Positions 32,380 to 43,113 of a DNA stretch of 64,000 bases are shown piece after piece; within the stretch, counting starts at the first letter, position 1; each line of letters begins with the position of its first letter. The stretch spans positions 62,001 through 126,000 of the forward strand of contig CM049994.1 in assembly GCA_016630955.3 (NCBI GenBank), in the 5' to 3' direction. This stretch comes from Didymella arachidicola. Taxonomy: Eukaryota; Ascomycota; Dothideomycetes; Pleosporales; Didymellaceae. Below the pieces are notes generated by a model that did not search any database, was not told the DNA's origin, and worked only from the letters and a program-made list of their open reading frames with translations. A program made the position numbers and the translations under genes.

Positions 32380-33714
32380 ATGAAGCGGGCAGGCTCGGGA
32401 CGCGTTGCGCGCAAGATTGGCGCTTACGACGACGACTCGGGCGACAGTGCGAACAGCTCGCAGAACGAAGCACCGAAGCCTGGTAAGCTCTCACCTCGTC
32501 GCAAACTGTCGGCTCCTCGTTCTGACCTCAGTAGGCGCTCCGTGCTAACTCACGGTGTAGTGTCCGTAGTGAAGCGACCGACTCTGGGCAAGAACAAGAA
32601 GCGCTCGTCTCTGCGCATATCTTTTGGACCGGGTGAATCAGATGCCAACGACGGAGACGAGTCAAGTGATGCTGTCGTCACACCCAAGAAGTCGAATCTG
32701 AGCCGGATAGCGCTGGAGAAGAGTGCACAACTTCGTGCGAGGTCACCACTGGTGCAAGGCGCTGGTGCTTCTGAAGACGAGGCTAGACCTTCGTACAGCA
32801 AAGACTACATCGCAGAGCTACGGAGTTCCACTCCCACTACACCCAAAAATCTCAAGCCTTCTGCCGAGGAAGAAATTGAAGCACGAGAACTGGACATTGC
32901 CTCGAAATTCGGCCCAATCGCGACCCTGCCCACCGAGACATCGTCCGCGATCCCTACCGCCGCTGAGATCGAAGAAAAAAAAGCGCGTCGGAAGCGCCTT
33001 GCACACGAAGAGAAGGCCCATGAAGACGAAGGCGAGCGGCCATGGGCATCTGACGACGAAGGGGAGGACGACTTCCGCATGAGGCGCAATGAGATCTCTG
33101 TGCGGCCAAAAGATAAATGGGGCGAAACACGTCTCATTCACGACGATGAGGACATAGCGGAAGGCTTCGATGATTTTGTCGAGGATGGCCGAATATCACT
33201 GGGCCGCAAGTCGGAACGCGAAGCGCAGCGGAAACGGCGCGCCGACATGGCCGAGCTCATCAACGACGCTGAAGGCTTGTCCGAATCGGACGATTCAGAG
33301 GAAGAGCGTAACACAGCATTCGCAGCTGCACAAGCGCGCGCCGGTCGATACGGGCAGAAGATCGAGGACGAGGAGGATGGCACCAAAACACCGCCGAAGA
33401 TCACGCCATTGCCAGGCCTGAATGAGATATTAGAAGGCCTGCAGATCGAAGCCCGGACGAAGCAGCAGCGCAAAGACATGATTTTGAACAAACTTCAAGA
33501 GCTGAAGGATGACAAAGTCAGGATCGAGGAGCGCAAGAAGTTCCTCCAGGAGCAGCTGCAGAAGACAGGCGAGGAGTACGAGAGGCTGAGAGTGGAATCA
33601 GGATTGCCTGCACTGCCTGCGGATGGCGATGGGAGACTGATTACGGAGAGGGGACTAGATAGTCTTGGGACTACGCCGCTGGCTGGGAGATCGAGCGAGG
33701 ACTCGGATTCTTGA
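32380..33714 (+). CDS. NTR2: NTR2-domain protein (nineteen complex-related, spliceosome disassembly)
   Basis: NTR2-type proteins help recruit the Prp43 helicase for intron-lariat spliceosome disassembly. I read exons 32380-32482 and 32561-33714 (418 aa). The 78-nt intron has GTAAGC, a GCTAAC branch site and a TAG acceptor, and gives PKP-VSVVKRPTLGKNKKRSSLRISFGPGE, the usual family N-terminus. Because 78 is divisible by 3 and has no stop, the unspliced frame is also open. Family marks: SSLRISFGPG, TPKKSNLSR, ARAGRYGQKIEDEEDG...PPKITPLPGLNEILEGL, and a C-terminal coiled coil. The protein is very charged and probably disordered in the middle. Confidence 0.85.
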   Translation: MKRAGSGRVARKIGAYDDDSGDSANSSQNEAPKPGKLSPRRKLSAPRSDLSRRSVLTHGVVSVVKRPTLGKNKKRSSLRISFGPGESDANDGDESSDAVVTPKKSNLSRIALEKSAQLRARSPLVQGAGASEDEARPSYSKDYIAELRSSTPTTPKNLKPSAEEEIEARELDIASKFGPIATLPTETSSAIPTAAEIEEKKARRKRLAHEEKAHEDEGERPWASDDEGEDDFRMRRNEISVRPKDKWGETRLIHDDEDIAEGFDDFVEDGRISLGRKSEREAQRKRRADMAELINDAEGLSESDDSEEERNTAFAAAQARAGRYGQKIEDEEDGTKTPPKITPLPGLNEILEGLQIEARTKQQRKDMILNKLQELKDDKVRIEERKKFLQEQLQKTGEEYERLRVESGLPALPADGDGRLITERGLDSLGTTPLAGRSSEDSDS

Positions 33715-34603
33715 TGTACCGGGTACATGACAATATCCAACTAAAATATCTCTACTTGCAAGTATTGCCACAATCACTCCACTCCTTCGACGCAACAACC
33801 CCAGCCCAAAACAACCACAATGACCTGCGTTCAAGCCTATCAGCCGTCTTTGTCTTGATTCATCATTTCTCGAAAGACCTTCCCAAGAGTCCACCTCATA
33901 CGTCCACACTACAATGCCTCACCCAAACCACCCCCATCAAACCCCTGACAATCATCCGACCCACACAACAAACATACCAGTGCCACATCCCCCTCCTCCA
34001 TTCCCCCCTCTAATCTCCCCCCTATCCAGCACCACCCAGATCCAATCGCCACTGCATCCCCGCCGTTACAAAGTCAAAACGCAGAGCCCGCCCAACTTGA
34101 GGCATATCTGTGGTGCTGTGTTTTTTGCTGTTGTTTTGTAATACGTGGGGTGATGTTCGTAGGTGGATGCAGTGCCTCAAGAGCGAGGGTTTTTGTGCGT
34201 TCAATCTTACAAAGCGTGTTGTGTGTGATGTACATGCTAGAGCGCGTCGTTTACACACGACCAGACACGCACGGTTTAGATAGAGTCTAGATCTAGTCTA
34301 ATGGGACGCGTGCCAAAGCAGCGACTAGCGCCGGATACATGTTCGTCCTCGCAACTCGTCCGCACGCGAACCTTTCGCTGCAGAAGCCAGGTGTCGTATT
34401 CTTGCGGTTGGTTGGCGGTGTCTTGGTGCTTGTTGGGTGGAGTGTTGCGCGGGACTGCGTAGCGCAGGGCTTCTGCGGATCGGATGCGGGCCTCGACGTG
34501 TGGGTAGTGGTCAGGGTTGTCATTTGTGCTCGTGTCTCGCGGGTCATCCCATTCCCCCGTCTCCCCACCACCGCCATCCTCCCGGAGGAGTGGCTGCGGT
34601 TCC
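33715..34603. other. Convergent intergenic region between NTR2 and PEX5
   Basis: 889 bp, pyrimidine-rich (CCCC and CCT runs) around 33900-34070. It should hold two 3' ends. No gene is supported on either strand. Confidence 0.45.
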
Positions 34604-36552
34604 TCAAAACTCAAACTCGCCCCGAAAACGCTCCACGTCCATGCCCGGCCCCACGACATCTGCAAGGTCCCTGCGGCCCATTTGCCCAAATACCCGCCGT
34701 AGCGTGTCGTATAGGTTTGTGCTTTGATTCTGGTGGATCATGTTGTCCAGCATGCTCTCGCTCACGCCGTCGCCTACAACCTCGCGCGCTTTCTCCTTGC
34801 CCTCCGCCTCGACGACTTTGTGCATCGCCAGCGCGCCGAGCAGGTGCTGTGCGGCCTCGGTGAAGCAGCCGATGTTGATGCAGCTAACGCCCAGGTTGTA
34901 CCTGGCGCGGACGAAGTTGGGCCGCAGCGCGAGCGCGCGCGAGTACGCATCGATGGCTTCCTCCGAACGGCCGGAGTTGGCGAGCGTGGCGCCGAGTCGG
35001 TTCCAGAGGAGGTGTACTTGGCTGGAGGAGTTGGAGACGCCTGATTCGGTTGAGGCGAGGGCGGCGCCGAAGCAGTCGACTGCTTTGTCGTACTCTTCGA
35101 CGCCGTAGAAGAGCACGCCCAGCCCGACTTGCACGTCTGGGTCCATTTGCTCGCCTGAGGGCGAGAGTTGCGCGGCTGCGATGTACAGGTTTGTGACCTT
35201 CTCGTGCAGTGCTTGGCGGTCGGTGAAGCCCATGTCTGCGTCTGAGGAGAGGGGTTCTTTGACCAGGCTGGGGTATTTTGTGGCGAGCCAGCGCTCGAGG
35301 GTGCGGTAGGCGGTGCTTTCGTAGCCTTCGTTTGTGTAGCTGACGGCGAGACCCATCAGGGCCTCGAGGTTGCTTGGATCCTGCTTGAGGGCATGCTCGA
35401 GGGCGCGGATGGCGGGTGTTTCTTTTTCGTTTTGGGCCTGCGATTCGCCCAGCTTGACCCAGGCGGCGATGTGGTTTGGGTCCTTTTGGATGGCGGCTTC
35501 GAAGGCGAGCGCCGCGAGGGAGAGGTTGCCGCCTTCCTCCATGATCTTGACGCCCTCTTCGAAGGGGTTGGTGACGCTCTTGAAGAGGTTCTCCTGCTCG
35601 AACAGGTAGTCGCCCATGGCTGGGTCGCCGGAGCTGTGCATGTTGAGGCCGTCGAAGCCCTCCCACTGGTCGAGGTCGCCCATGTGCATGCCGTCGCCGA
35701 AGGTGGCTTCGTTGGCAAGGTGTCTAGCGCGCTCTGTCTCAGCTTCGATTCCCTTCCAGACAGACTCGAAGTCGAGGTCGTCGAGTCCTCCGTCTAGTAC
35801 TGACCTGTCCATTTCGTTCAGCTCGGCTTCGATGTTCTTGTTGGCCTCTGCGTCCAGCGCGTCGAGGTCCTGGTCCGTCTCCTCCAGCTGCTTGAACTGC
35901 GCCTCCCAGTCCTGGTCGTCGAGCTCGACCATGCGCTCCTTGCCCTTGGCCGACGTCTGCACGGGCTGCTGGAAGTTCTGCGGCGCGTACGCCGGCATCA
36001 TGCCCATGCCGCCCATGCCCATGCCCATGCCAAAGTTCTGCATCGGCCGCTGGTAGCCCATCTGTGCGGCGCTCGCGGGGCTTGCGTTGCGCTCGGTCGG
36101 GCTCATCTGCTGGAACTTTGCGAATTCGGCGGGGTTGAAGCCTGCTGGGCGCTGCTCCTGCATTGCCGGCCCCATCTGCGGCGCCTGCATGCCTGGGTCG
36201 AACTCGGCGGCCCACGCTGGAGATGCGCTGTGCTGTGCGCGCTCCAGCTCCCTCCGCATCTGCTCCATGGCGAACGGCGACGCTGGCCCGGGGCCTTGGG
36301 GGAGCTGTGCGTTCTGCTGCATGAACTCGTTCATCATCTGGCGGCGTTAGTCGGCGCCCTTCACATGTGGCACGGCAGACGCACTCCGTCCTGGGGGCCC
36401 ATCTGCTGGCTGCGCATGCCTTCTTGCATGCCGCCGGGCCCTCGCCCAACGAGGCGGTCTCTCTGCAGCGACTTGTCATCCTGGACGTGCTTGGTGAACT
36501 GGCTGAGGGGGTTGGCGCCCGTCGAGCACTCTGCGCCGCCGAGGAAGGACAT
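34604..36552 (-). CDS. PEX5: PEX5, peroxisomal targeting signal 1 receptor
   Basis: Cycling receptor that binds C-terminal SKL-type signals and delivers cargo to the peroxisome. Exons 36385-36552 and 34604-36337 (47-nt intron, donor GTGCGT, CTAAC branch site, CCAG acceptor) give 633 aa. The N-terminus MSFLGGAECSTGANPLSQF contains the conserved Cys (residue 9) used for monoubiquitination and export, then HVQDDKSLQRDRLVGRGP, typical of fungi. WxxxF-type docking motifs include WAAEF (about 98) and WEAQF (about 200). The C-terminal half carries TPR repeats (AAWVKLGESQAQNEKE, YNLGVSCINIGCFTEAAQHLL). It is a complete receptor. Its neighbours do not suggest an operon-like link. Confidence 0.96.
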
Positions 36553-37041
36553 GGTGGAAACGGGAGGTGCGCCAAGTGTACAATGTTTGCGGAGACGCCG
36601 TGTCAAATGCGACAAAAGAACAGGCTATGGTACAGGCGGGGAGATGCAAGATGGAGAGCCGTCTGCCCCGACAATTGATCAGCAACGCCGTGGATGGGGT
36701 AGCGGTGGGGCGCTGCAGGCCGAGCGACCTCGGCATTGGTCACGTCCGCTTGTGGCAATCAGATGCCGACCTGTGGGTCTGCCAGTCGAGATACGCCGAG
36801 TCTGCCATCACAAAAGCATGCAAAGTACGCGAGGGAGCAAGTGTGATGATTCAAGCTCATGATTGGTACACAACACCAACCCTTCGTCATATCATGTACA
36901 GCAGGATATAGGTGGGAAACGCCAGACACTCCTCTACTATGGTACACACACGCCAGCTATCAAAACAACATAGAATGACAGGGAAGAAGATCCAATCATT
37001 CGACACCCCCACCGTGCTTTTGATCATAACGCAACAACGCT
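36553..37041. other. Intergenic between PEX5 and the mitochondrial RRM gene
   Basis: 489 bp: PEX5 promoter side plus 3' UTR of the RRM gene. Nothing coding seen. Confidence 0.45.
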
Positions 37042-38101
37042 CTACTGGCCATCCTGAGCAGAGTCGTTCCTCTTGGGCCTGTCGCTGTTGGACTTGCTAA
37101 AGTCGACGCGGAGCTGGCGGCCGTAGACGACCTTCTCGCTGAGAACCTCTTTCGCCTTGGTGGCGCTGGGAATGTCGATGAAGTCAGCGTGGGCGAAGCC
37201 TCGGGGCTGGCCGGTCCTGCGGTCGATGGCGACACGGACGTCCATGACGTTGCGAATGTCGCGGAAGAGGTCGTTCAGGTCCTTGTCAGACATCTCGAAG
37301 GACATGTTGCCGATGAACAGCGTCTTCGCCGGAGGGTTGGCGACATAGTTGCCACTGGCAGAAAAGCTCTTGGAGTTGTCCTTGGCCCTGTGGAACTGGC
37401 ACACGAGGTTGCGGCCCTCGAAGACCTGCATGTCCAGGTTGTCAATGGCGGCCTTGGCATCCTCGATGTTCTTGAACTCGACATATCCGAATCTGCGCAT
37501 TGATTAGTGTCGCGGTCGCTCGATGAAGACAGCACGACTCACCCTCGGCTCAATCCCCTGTTGTCGAAGACAATCTTGACATTCTCAACCTCTCCGAATC
37601 GCGAGAAGACGCGCTTGACCTGGTCGGCGGTGACCTCGTAGTACAGGTTGCCAACGTAGACGGTGTTGTTGGGGACGGCATCGCTCTTCTCGCGACGCTC
37701 GAACTGCCTCCTCGGCGGCTTGTTGGCCTGCTCAGCGACAGCCTCGAGCGCATCAGCGCCGACGGTCTCCTCGGCGTTGGTGGGCTCGGCCTGAGCGTTC
37801 TGCTGCACCGGTGTGAGGCCATCCTCGGTGATGGGCTCGGCAATGGTCTGGGCGAAGTCCTCGGGCGCTTCAGTGGCCTCCTCCTTCTTTACCACATCAT
37901 CGCTAGCATATCTCCGCTGGAAAGCAGAGACAGCCCACTTCTGTTGTGTGCGGAAAGCAGGGGTGAATGTGGAGATGGAACGGGGCGTCGCGAGGAAGGC
38001 CTTGGAGGGAGTTGCGCTGATCGCGCGGACGGCGGTGCGGCGGAGAAGAAACCTGGCAGATCAGCATCGATGGGAATGCGATGGCATTGACGAACTTACA
38101 T
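37042..38101 (-). CDS. Mitochondrial two-RRM RNA-binding protein, start codon split by an intron
   Basis: Three exons: 38100-38101 (the bases AT of the start codon), 37543-38052 and 37042-37492, with introns of 47 and 50 nt, give 320 aa. The first junction makes AT+G, followed by MFLLRRTAVRAISATPSKAF, an Arg/Ser/Ala-rich amphipathic presequence ending near RRYAS, so mitochondrial import is likely. RRM1 begins about residue 127 (VYVGNL as RNP2) and RNP1 RGFGYVEF spans the second junction. RRM2 starts at about 226 (TLFIGN, RGFAHADF). The tail is SNSDRPKRNDSAQDGQ. It probably acts on mitochondrial transcripts. The exact orthologue is not recognised. The split start is inferred from the frame and a perfect GTAAGT donor. 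Confidence 0.85.
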
Positions 38102-38878
38102 GATGGCGGTGAGATTAAAGAAGTCGAAATGTACGATGTACTTGGGTATCTTGACGGCAAATGGGGAGGCCAAATTTTCGACGAGTACGAAAGCCACGCT
38201 AGTGAGCGCGTCGTCCGAGCTCACGTGTGCGAATCATTGACGACGACTGCCAGCTCTTTCGATTTATCATGGTCAATTCGACTGGATACCTCTACACTTT
38301 CGCTCTTTTTTCTCTCCCATAGGCCTAGAAATAAACATTCACCCATCGAGCCATGTTGACGCATGAACATCTGCTGCGGTGACGAAAGCCGCAATGATCT
38401 TTGACTGAAGTGGAAGAATCCTGAGATCGTCAATGCTCGACATTGACTTTCGCTGCATTTGCTGCGTTGACGCCCTGCTGCAGAGCAAGCAAGTTGAACA
38501 ACTACTCCAAGCCTGTACACTCGCTGCAGGGTAGGACTACCGTAGGATAAAGCCAGGCTCGGGATAGCTTCTGCCGCGCTTCAGGCCGAGGAGCATTGCG
38601 GATCGGAGGAAGTGCGCCTAAGTTTAGCATGTCGTGATCCTGAGCTCTGACTTGTTTCGACTTCTCCAAGCTGGAGTCTGGCACTGGCTTTCAGGACAGT
38701 GGCTATGGCTCCAGCGATTATTGTGTGACACACCAGCAGCTCAGCAGCCACTCATCATGGCTACGGTACACGGGACCACGCGCGGCGCTCAGCGGAGTGG
38801 TGTGCGGAGGTCCCCGCCTGCTATTTGCTCCCGTCTTTTCTGCTGAAGTCCCCGCAAAAGCCATAACTTGGACACAAA
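38102..38878. promoter_or_regulatory. Divergent intergenic region between the RRM gene and AMP deaminase
   Basis: 777 bp between divergent starts. It has a T-rich tract at about 38303-38318. No TATA box or ORF of interest. Confidence 0.45.
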
Positions 38879-41800
38879 ATGTGCAGCGGTACGATGCGAG
38901 GTAGTACGTGACATTCGCCTGCAGCTCTTCAGCTCACAGCTAATTGACTGCGCAGGAGCGTTTGCTGCAGACGCAGACGGCTCTCCAGCTCTGGGCCCCA
39001 CGCTCAGCCACGACCAGACGCTCTCGTCGGACGAAGACGGGGAGTACAGCCCCGAGCTGTCTGACCCAGAGGCGGGCAGTGGTGACCTTGCGCAAGGGTT
39101 CACCGGCGCAAGTGGCACCGCAGATGGCACGAGCATCGAGGAAGGCGACAGTGGAATGCTGCCGCGCGATAAGCAGCGCAAGAACGCCTTCTACGACTAC
39201 ACGGCCGAAAAGCAAATGAGCCACATCGAAGCAAAGCAGTTCTACCAGCGCCACCAATGGGAGACGCAGCACGGCGGCTCGCAGGCCGGCGACGGCTACA
39301 GCCCAGCTCTGCGCGCGAAGCCGTTCCCTGCGAACTTTGGCGCCGCAGACGGCATGAGCATTCGCTCGCGCAAGAGCCAGGTTAGCCTCGCAAACCAGGG
39401 CCACCAGCTCGGCCACCACCTGGGCCAGCATTCACAGCACCAGCAGTCACAGTACCAGCAGTCACAAGATCCTCATTCGCAGAAGGGCAGTCAAGCCGGC
39501 GATGTCTTCCTCCAGGCCGACCAAGAAGCGCGCGCGCATGCGAAGCACCCCAGCCTGCCCCACGAAGACAAGCCTCTGCTCGCCGACGAAGGCATACACG
39601 GCGCAGGAGCAGGCATAGGAGTTGGTTCTGGTGCCGGCGGCTTCGCTATGTCAGACTCGAGTGTGACCACCGAGCTCAGCGCCATCTACACAAACGTACA
39701 GAAAGTCCTCGACCTCCGCCACAAGTACATACGACTCTCGCTACAGCACGACTTCGACAACCCCAGAGACGACCCTGGGTGGAAGATCTACCCACCCCAC
39801 CCCGAGCCCGTCTGGAACGACACCTCCAAGGAACGCCGCAATGCATCAAGCAGCATGCACAACAGCACAGTGCTCGAGCCAGCCGAGGCACCGCCAAAAC
39901 CGCCTCGCAAGATGGGTACCAACATCGGAGAGGACTTCTTCATGGAAGATCTCCTGCCGCTTCCTGGACCGTCTGAGATGACGTTCCGCATGGACAGTGG
40001 TGGCGTCTTCCAAGTCTACGAGAACGCCAAATCCGCCGAGCTCGACGCGCCCATCGTTACGATACCCACGTTGCGCGAGTTCTACATCGACCTAGATGCC
40101 ATTCTGGAGATCTCTTCAGATGGACCGAGCAAGAGCTTCGCGTTCCGAAGGTTGCAGTATCTGGAAGGCAAATTCAATCTCTACTACCTCCTGAACGAGT
40201 ACCAAGAGATTGCCGACAGCAAGAAGGTGCCACACAGAGACTTCTACAACGTGCGTAAAGTCGACACCCACGTTCACCACTCGGCCTGCATGAACCAGAA
40301 GCATTTGCTGCGCTTCATCAAGTCCAAGATGAAGAAGTCGCCAGACGAGGTGGTTCTCTTCCGTGATGGGAAGCACCTCACTCTGCGGGAAGTGTTTGAG
40401 TCCATCAATCTGACAGCCTACGATCTCAGTATCGATACGCTGGATATGCACGCGCACACAGACTCATTCCATCGATTCGACAAGTTCAACTTGAAGTACA
40501 ACCCTATTGGAGAATCGCGTCTGCGAACCATCTTCCTGAAGACAGACAACTTCATCAAGGGCAGGTATCTAGCTGAGATCACCAAGGAGGTCATATCCGA
40601 TTTGGAGTCTAGCAAGTACCAATTTGCTGAGTGGCGCATCTCCATCTACGGCCGCGATCTGGATGAATGGGACAAGCTTGCGGCGTGGGTTGTCGACAAC
40701 AAGCTGTTCTCGCCGAACGTCAGATGGCTGATCCAGGTCCCCCGTCTCTTCGACGTGTACAAGGCCACGGGGTTGATGCACGACTTTGAAGAGGTGGTTC
40801 GCAACGTGTTCCAGCCTCTGTTCGAGGTCACAAAGGATCCATCCAGCCATCCGAAGCTTCACATCTTCCTGCAGAGGGTGATTGGTTTCGACAGCGTTGA
40901 CGATGAAAGCAAGGTCGAGCGCCGCGTGTACAGGAAGTTTCCCAGTCCCAAGGAGTGGAACACAAAGCAGAACCCACCGTACAGCTACTGGATGTACTAC
41001 CTGTTTGCCAACATTGCGTCCCTCAACGTCTGGAGGAAGCAGCGTGGCTTCAATACCTTCCTTCTTCGCCCTCACTGCGGTGAAGCTGGTGACACTGACC
41101 ACTTGGCGGCTGCTGTTCTGTGCTGTCATAGCATCAGTCACGGTCTGCTCCTTCGCAAGGTGCCTCTGCTGCAGTACATCTTCTACCTCGAGCAAATCGG
41201 CGTTGCAATGTCGCCGCTCAGCAACAACGCCCTCTTCCTGGCCTATGAGCGCAATCCGTTCCTGAGCTACTTCCGACGCGGATTGAATGTGTCCCTGTCG
41301 ACGGACGACCCGCTGCAGTTCGCGTTCACCAAGGAGCCGCTGATCGAGGAGTACTCAGTCGCAGCTCAGATCTACAAGCTGAGCGCTGTCGACATGTGCG
41401 AGCTTGCCAAGCACTCGGTCGAGCAGAGTGGCTTCGAGCACATCGTCAAGCAGAAGTGGCTGGGCAGCAACTACCATCTCCCCGGCGTCGCCGGCAACGA
41501 CATGGCCAGATCCAACGTCCCCAGCGTCCGCGAAGCCTTCCGACACGAGACTCTGATGCAGGAACTCGCAATGATCGACCGCTACACCCGCGCCGCCAAC
41601 ACGGAAACCCGAGACCTGACAGCGTCGAACCTCCAGCCAGACCAGCAGGTCCCCCAAACTCCCAAAACGCACCACGCCACACACCCCGGCTCGCCAGTGC
41701 AGTCACTCCACCAGCAACCCTCGGCCACCGACCCCCACGAGCACGACAAAGCCTTCCCAAGACTCCCACCATCATCCTTCCCCGCCCAACAAGCCCGCCT

Positions 41801-42134
41801 CAACCCCTCGACTTCCACCACCGACGTCGCCAGCATCCCCGCATCGCCTACAGCGCTCGCCACGGACCGCCCCCGGCGCACATCCAGCATGACCATCAGC
41901 CCGAGCGTCATCTCAGCGCCTCAGCCACCAACAAGCCAGCAGAATGAGCAAGACGTAGGGTTGACGCGCACAAGCAGCAGCGTCAACCTCGACGGCGAGC
42001 CGCGCATCTTCCCCGGCGTCGTGAGCAGGAGACGGCGCAGTAGCTTGAAGGGTAGTGAGGAGGGACACGTTTTGCATCGCATGCCTGCGGAGCCGGTAGT
42101 GCAAGAGCAAGATACAGATGACGAGGACTTGTAG
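38879..42134 (+). CDS. AMD1: AMP deaminase
   Basis: Hydrolyses AMP to IMP plus ammonia in the purine nucleotide cycle. I read a short exon 38879-38900 (MCSGTMRG) and exon 38956-42134 (1066 aa). The 55-nt intron has a GTAGTA donor, a TAATTGAC branch-like site and a GCGCAG acceptor. The unspliced frame has no upstream ATG, which favours this model. The metal and catalytic motifs are intact: VDTHVHHSACMN (about 442), HCGEAGDTDH (about 713) and STDDPLQF (about 788), within a full adenosine/AMP-deaminase barrel. The N-terminal third is low-complexity (QSQYQQSQDPHSQKG) and probably regulatory. The last 150 residues are Pro/Ser-rich. The core (from about residue 330) is very sure. Confidence 0.95.
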
Positions 42135-43113
42135 ATTGCTGTTCTGGACTGCTCTGCTTAATGCACAATCCTTGAGCAATCTCTCTCTCGGAGTAAACAT
42201 GCGTCCACTTGTAGACTCTACAATTCAAACCAGTGGTTCTGGCCCCTTTGCATGTAAGCATCATGCAGCCCTATCTAGGCCCGCGGGTTCTCCACACACG
42301 GGCGGGGCCAGCGTGGCGGGTGGACGTGGCTGCGTGGTGGACAGTGGGAAGGGGGGGTTTGGCAAGATCGGTACAGTGGGTGAGAGATTGTTTGTTAGGA
42401 GAGGATATGCTACTATGCTATTCGCCTTGATAATGTGCTAGATCAAGTAGCTAGCTATGCAGTTCCCCTCAATAATGTGCTAGCTCTCTGGGAAGTGAAG
42501 TCACTGGAGTAGAGTCCAATCGGCACGGTCCGAGACCCCAACCAGAACTCTGCGGTGAGTGGGCGCGATTGTAGATCTACGCAGCGCGCACGGCCCGCGC
42601 TGAAGCTTCGCAGCAGACGCGCCGGCACTGCGCAGCCAATGGGCGCGCAGTGCCGGCGCGTCTGCTGCGAGAACGACGTCCCGCGACGACGACGACGACG
42701 GCTGGGACTGTTGACTGACAACAACAACAACAACAACTTACGAAGCTGCCCGCTGCACGCCTGACTTTTGCCCGTAGCTCCCGCCGCCCGCTGCTCCCTC
42801 ACCCACCGCACGGCTGCTTGCGGTTTACCCCGTCGATAGCGCAGTGTGGGTTGTGAGCTCCCCGCGCGTCGCACTGCAGCTTCTACCGTTCGCACTCGCA
42901 CCTGTACGCCTCTCGCCTCTCGCCCCGTCCACCTGCACGCCCTCTGCGCTGTCGCCGCTGCACCTTGCGTGCGCGCACTAACCACATCGCCGCCCTCGTC
43001 ACACCGCGCGGCCTCGCCAGTGACGTGGACGCCAGCACAACAGCACCCGCCAGCGCACACGCAGCCGCAGCCTCGCCGCCGGCCGCCGCCCTGCTGCAGC
43101 TGCCCGAATAAAC
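42135..43113. promoter_or_regulatory. Upstream region of NF-YB/HAP3
   Basis: 979 bp with no gene. It contains a 12-bp direct repeat (ATAATGTGCTAG) near 42430 and 42471, the large palindrome at 42608-42670, a short GAC repeat (about 42685-42700), an AAC repeat (about 42719-42737) and then a C-rich leader rich in CGCC. The palindrome is described separately. Confidence 0.6.
42608..42670. repeat. Perfect 26-bp inverted repeat with a CCAAT box in the loop
   Basis: Left arm 42608-42633 and right arm 42645-42670 are exact reverse complements (26 of 26). The 11-nt loop 42634-42644 starts AGCCAATGG, an exact match to the NF-Y consensus RRCCAATSR. It lies about 445 bp upstream of the ATG of an NF-Y subunit gene. 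It could be a cruciform-forming or composite operator site. Confidence 0.9.
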
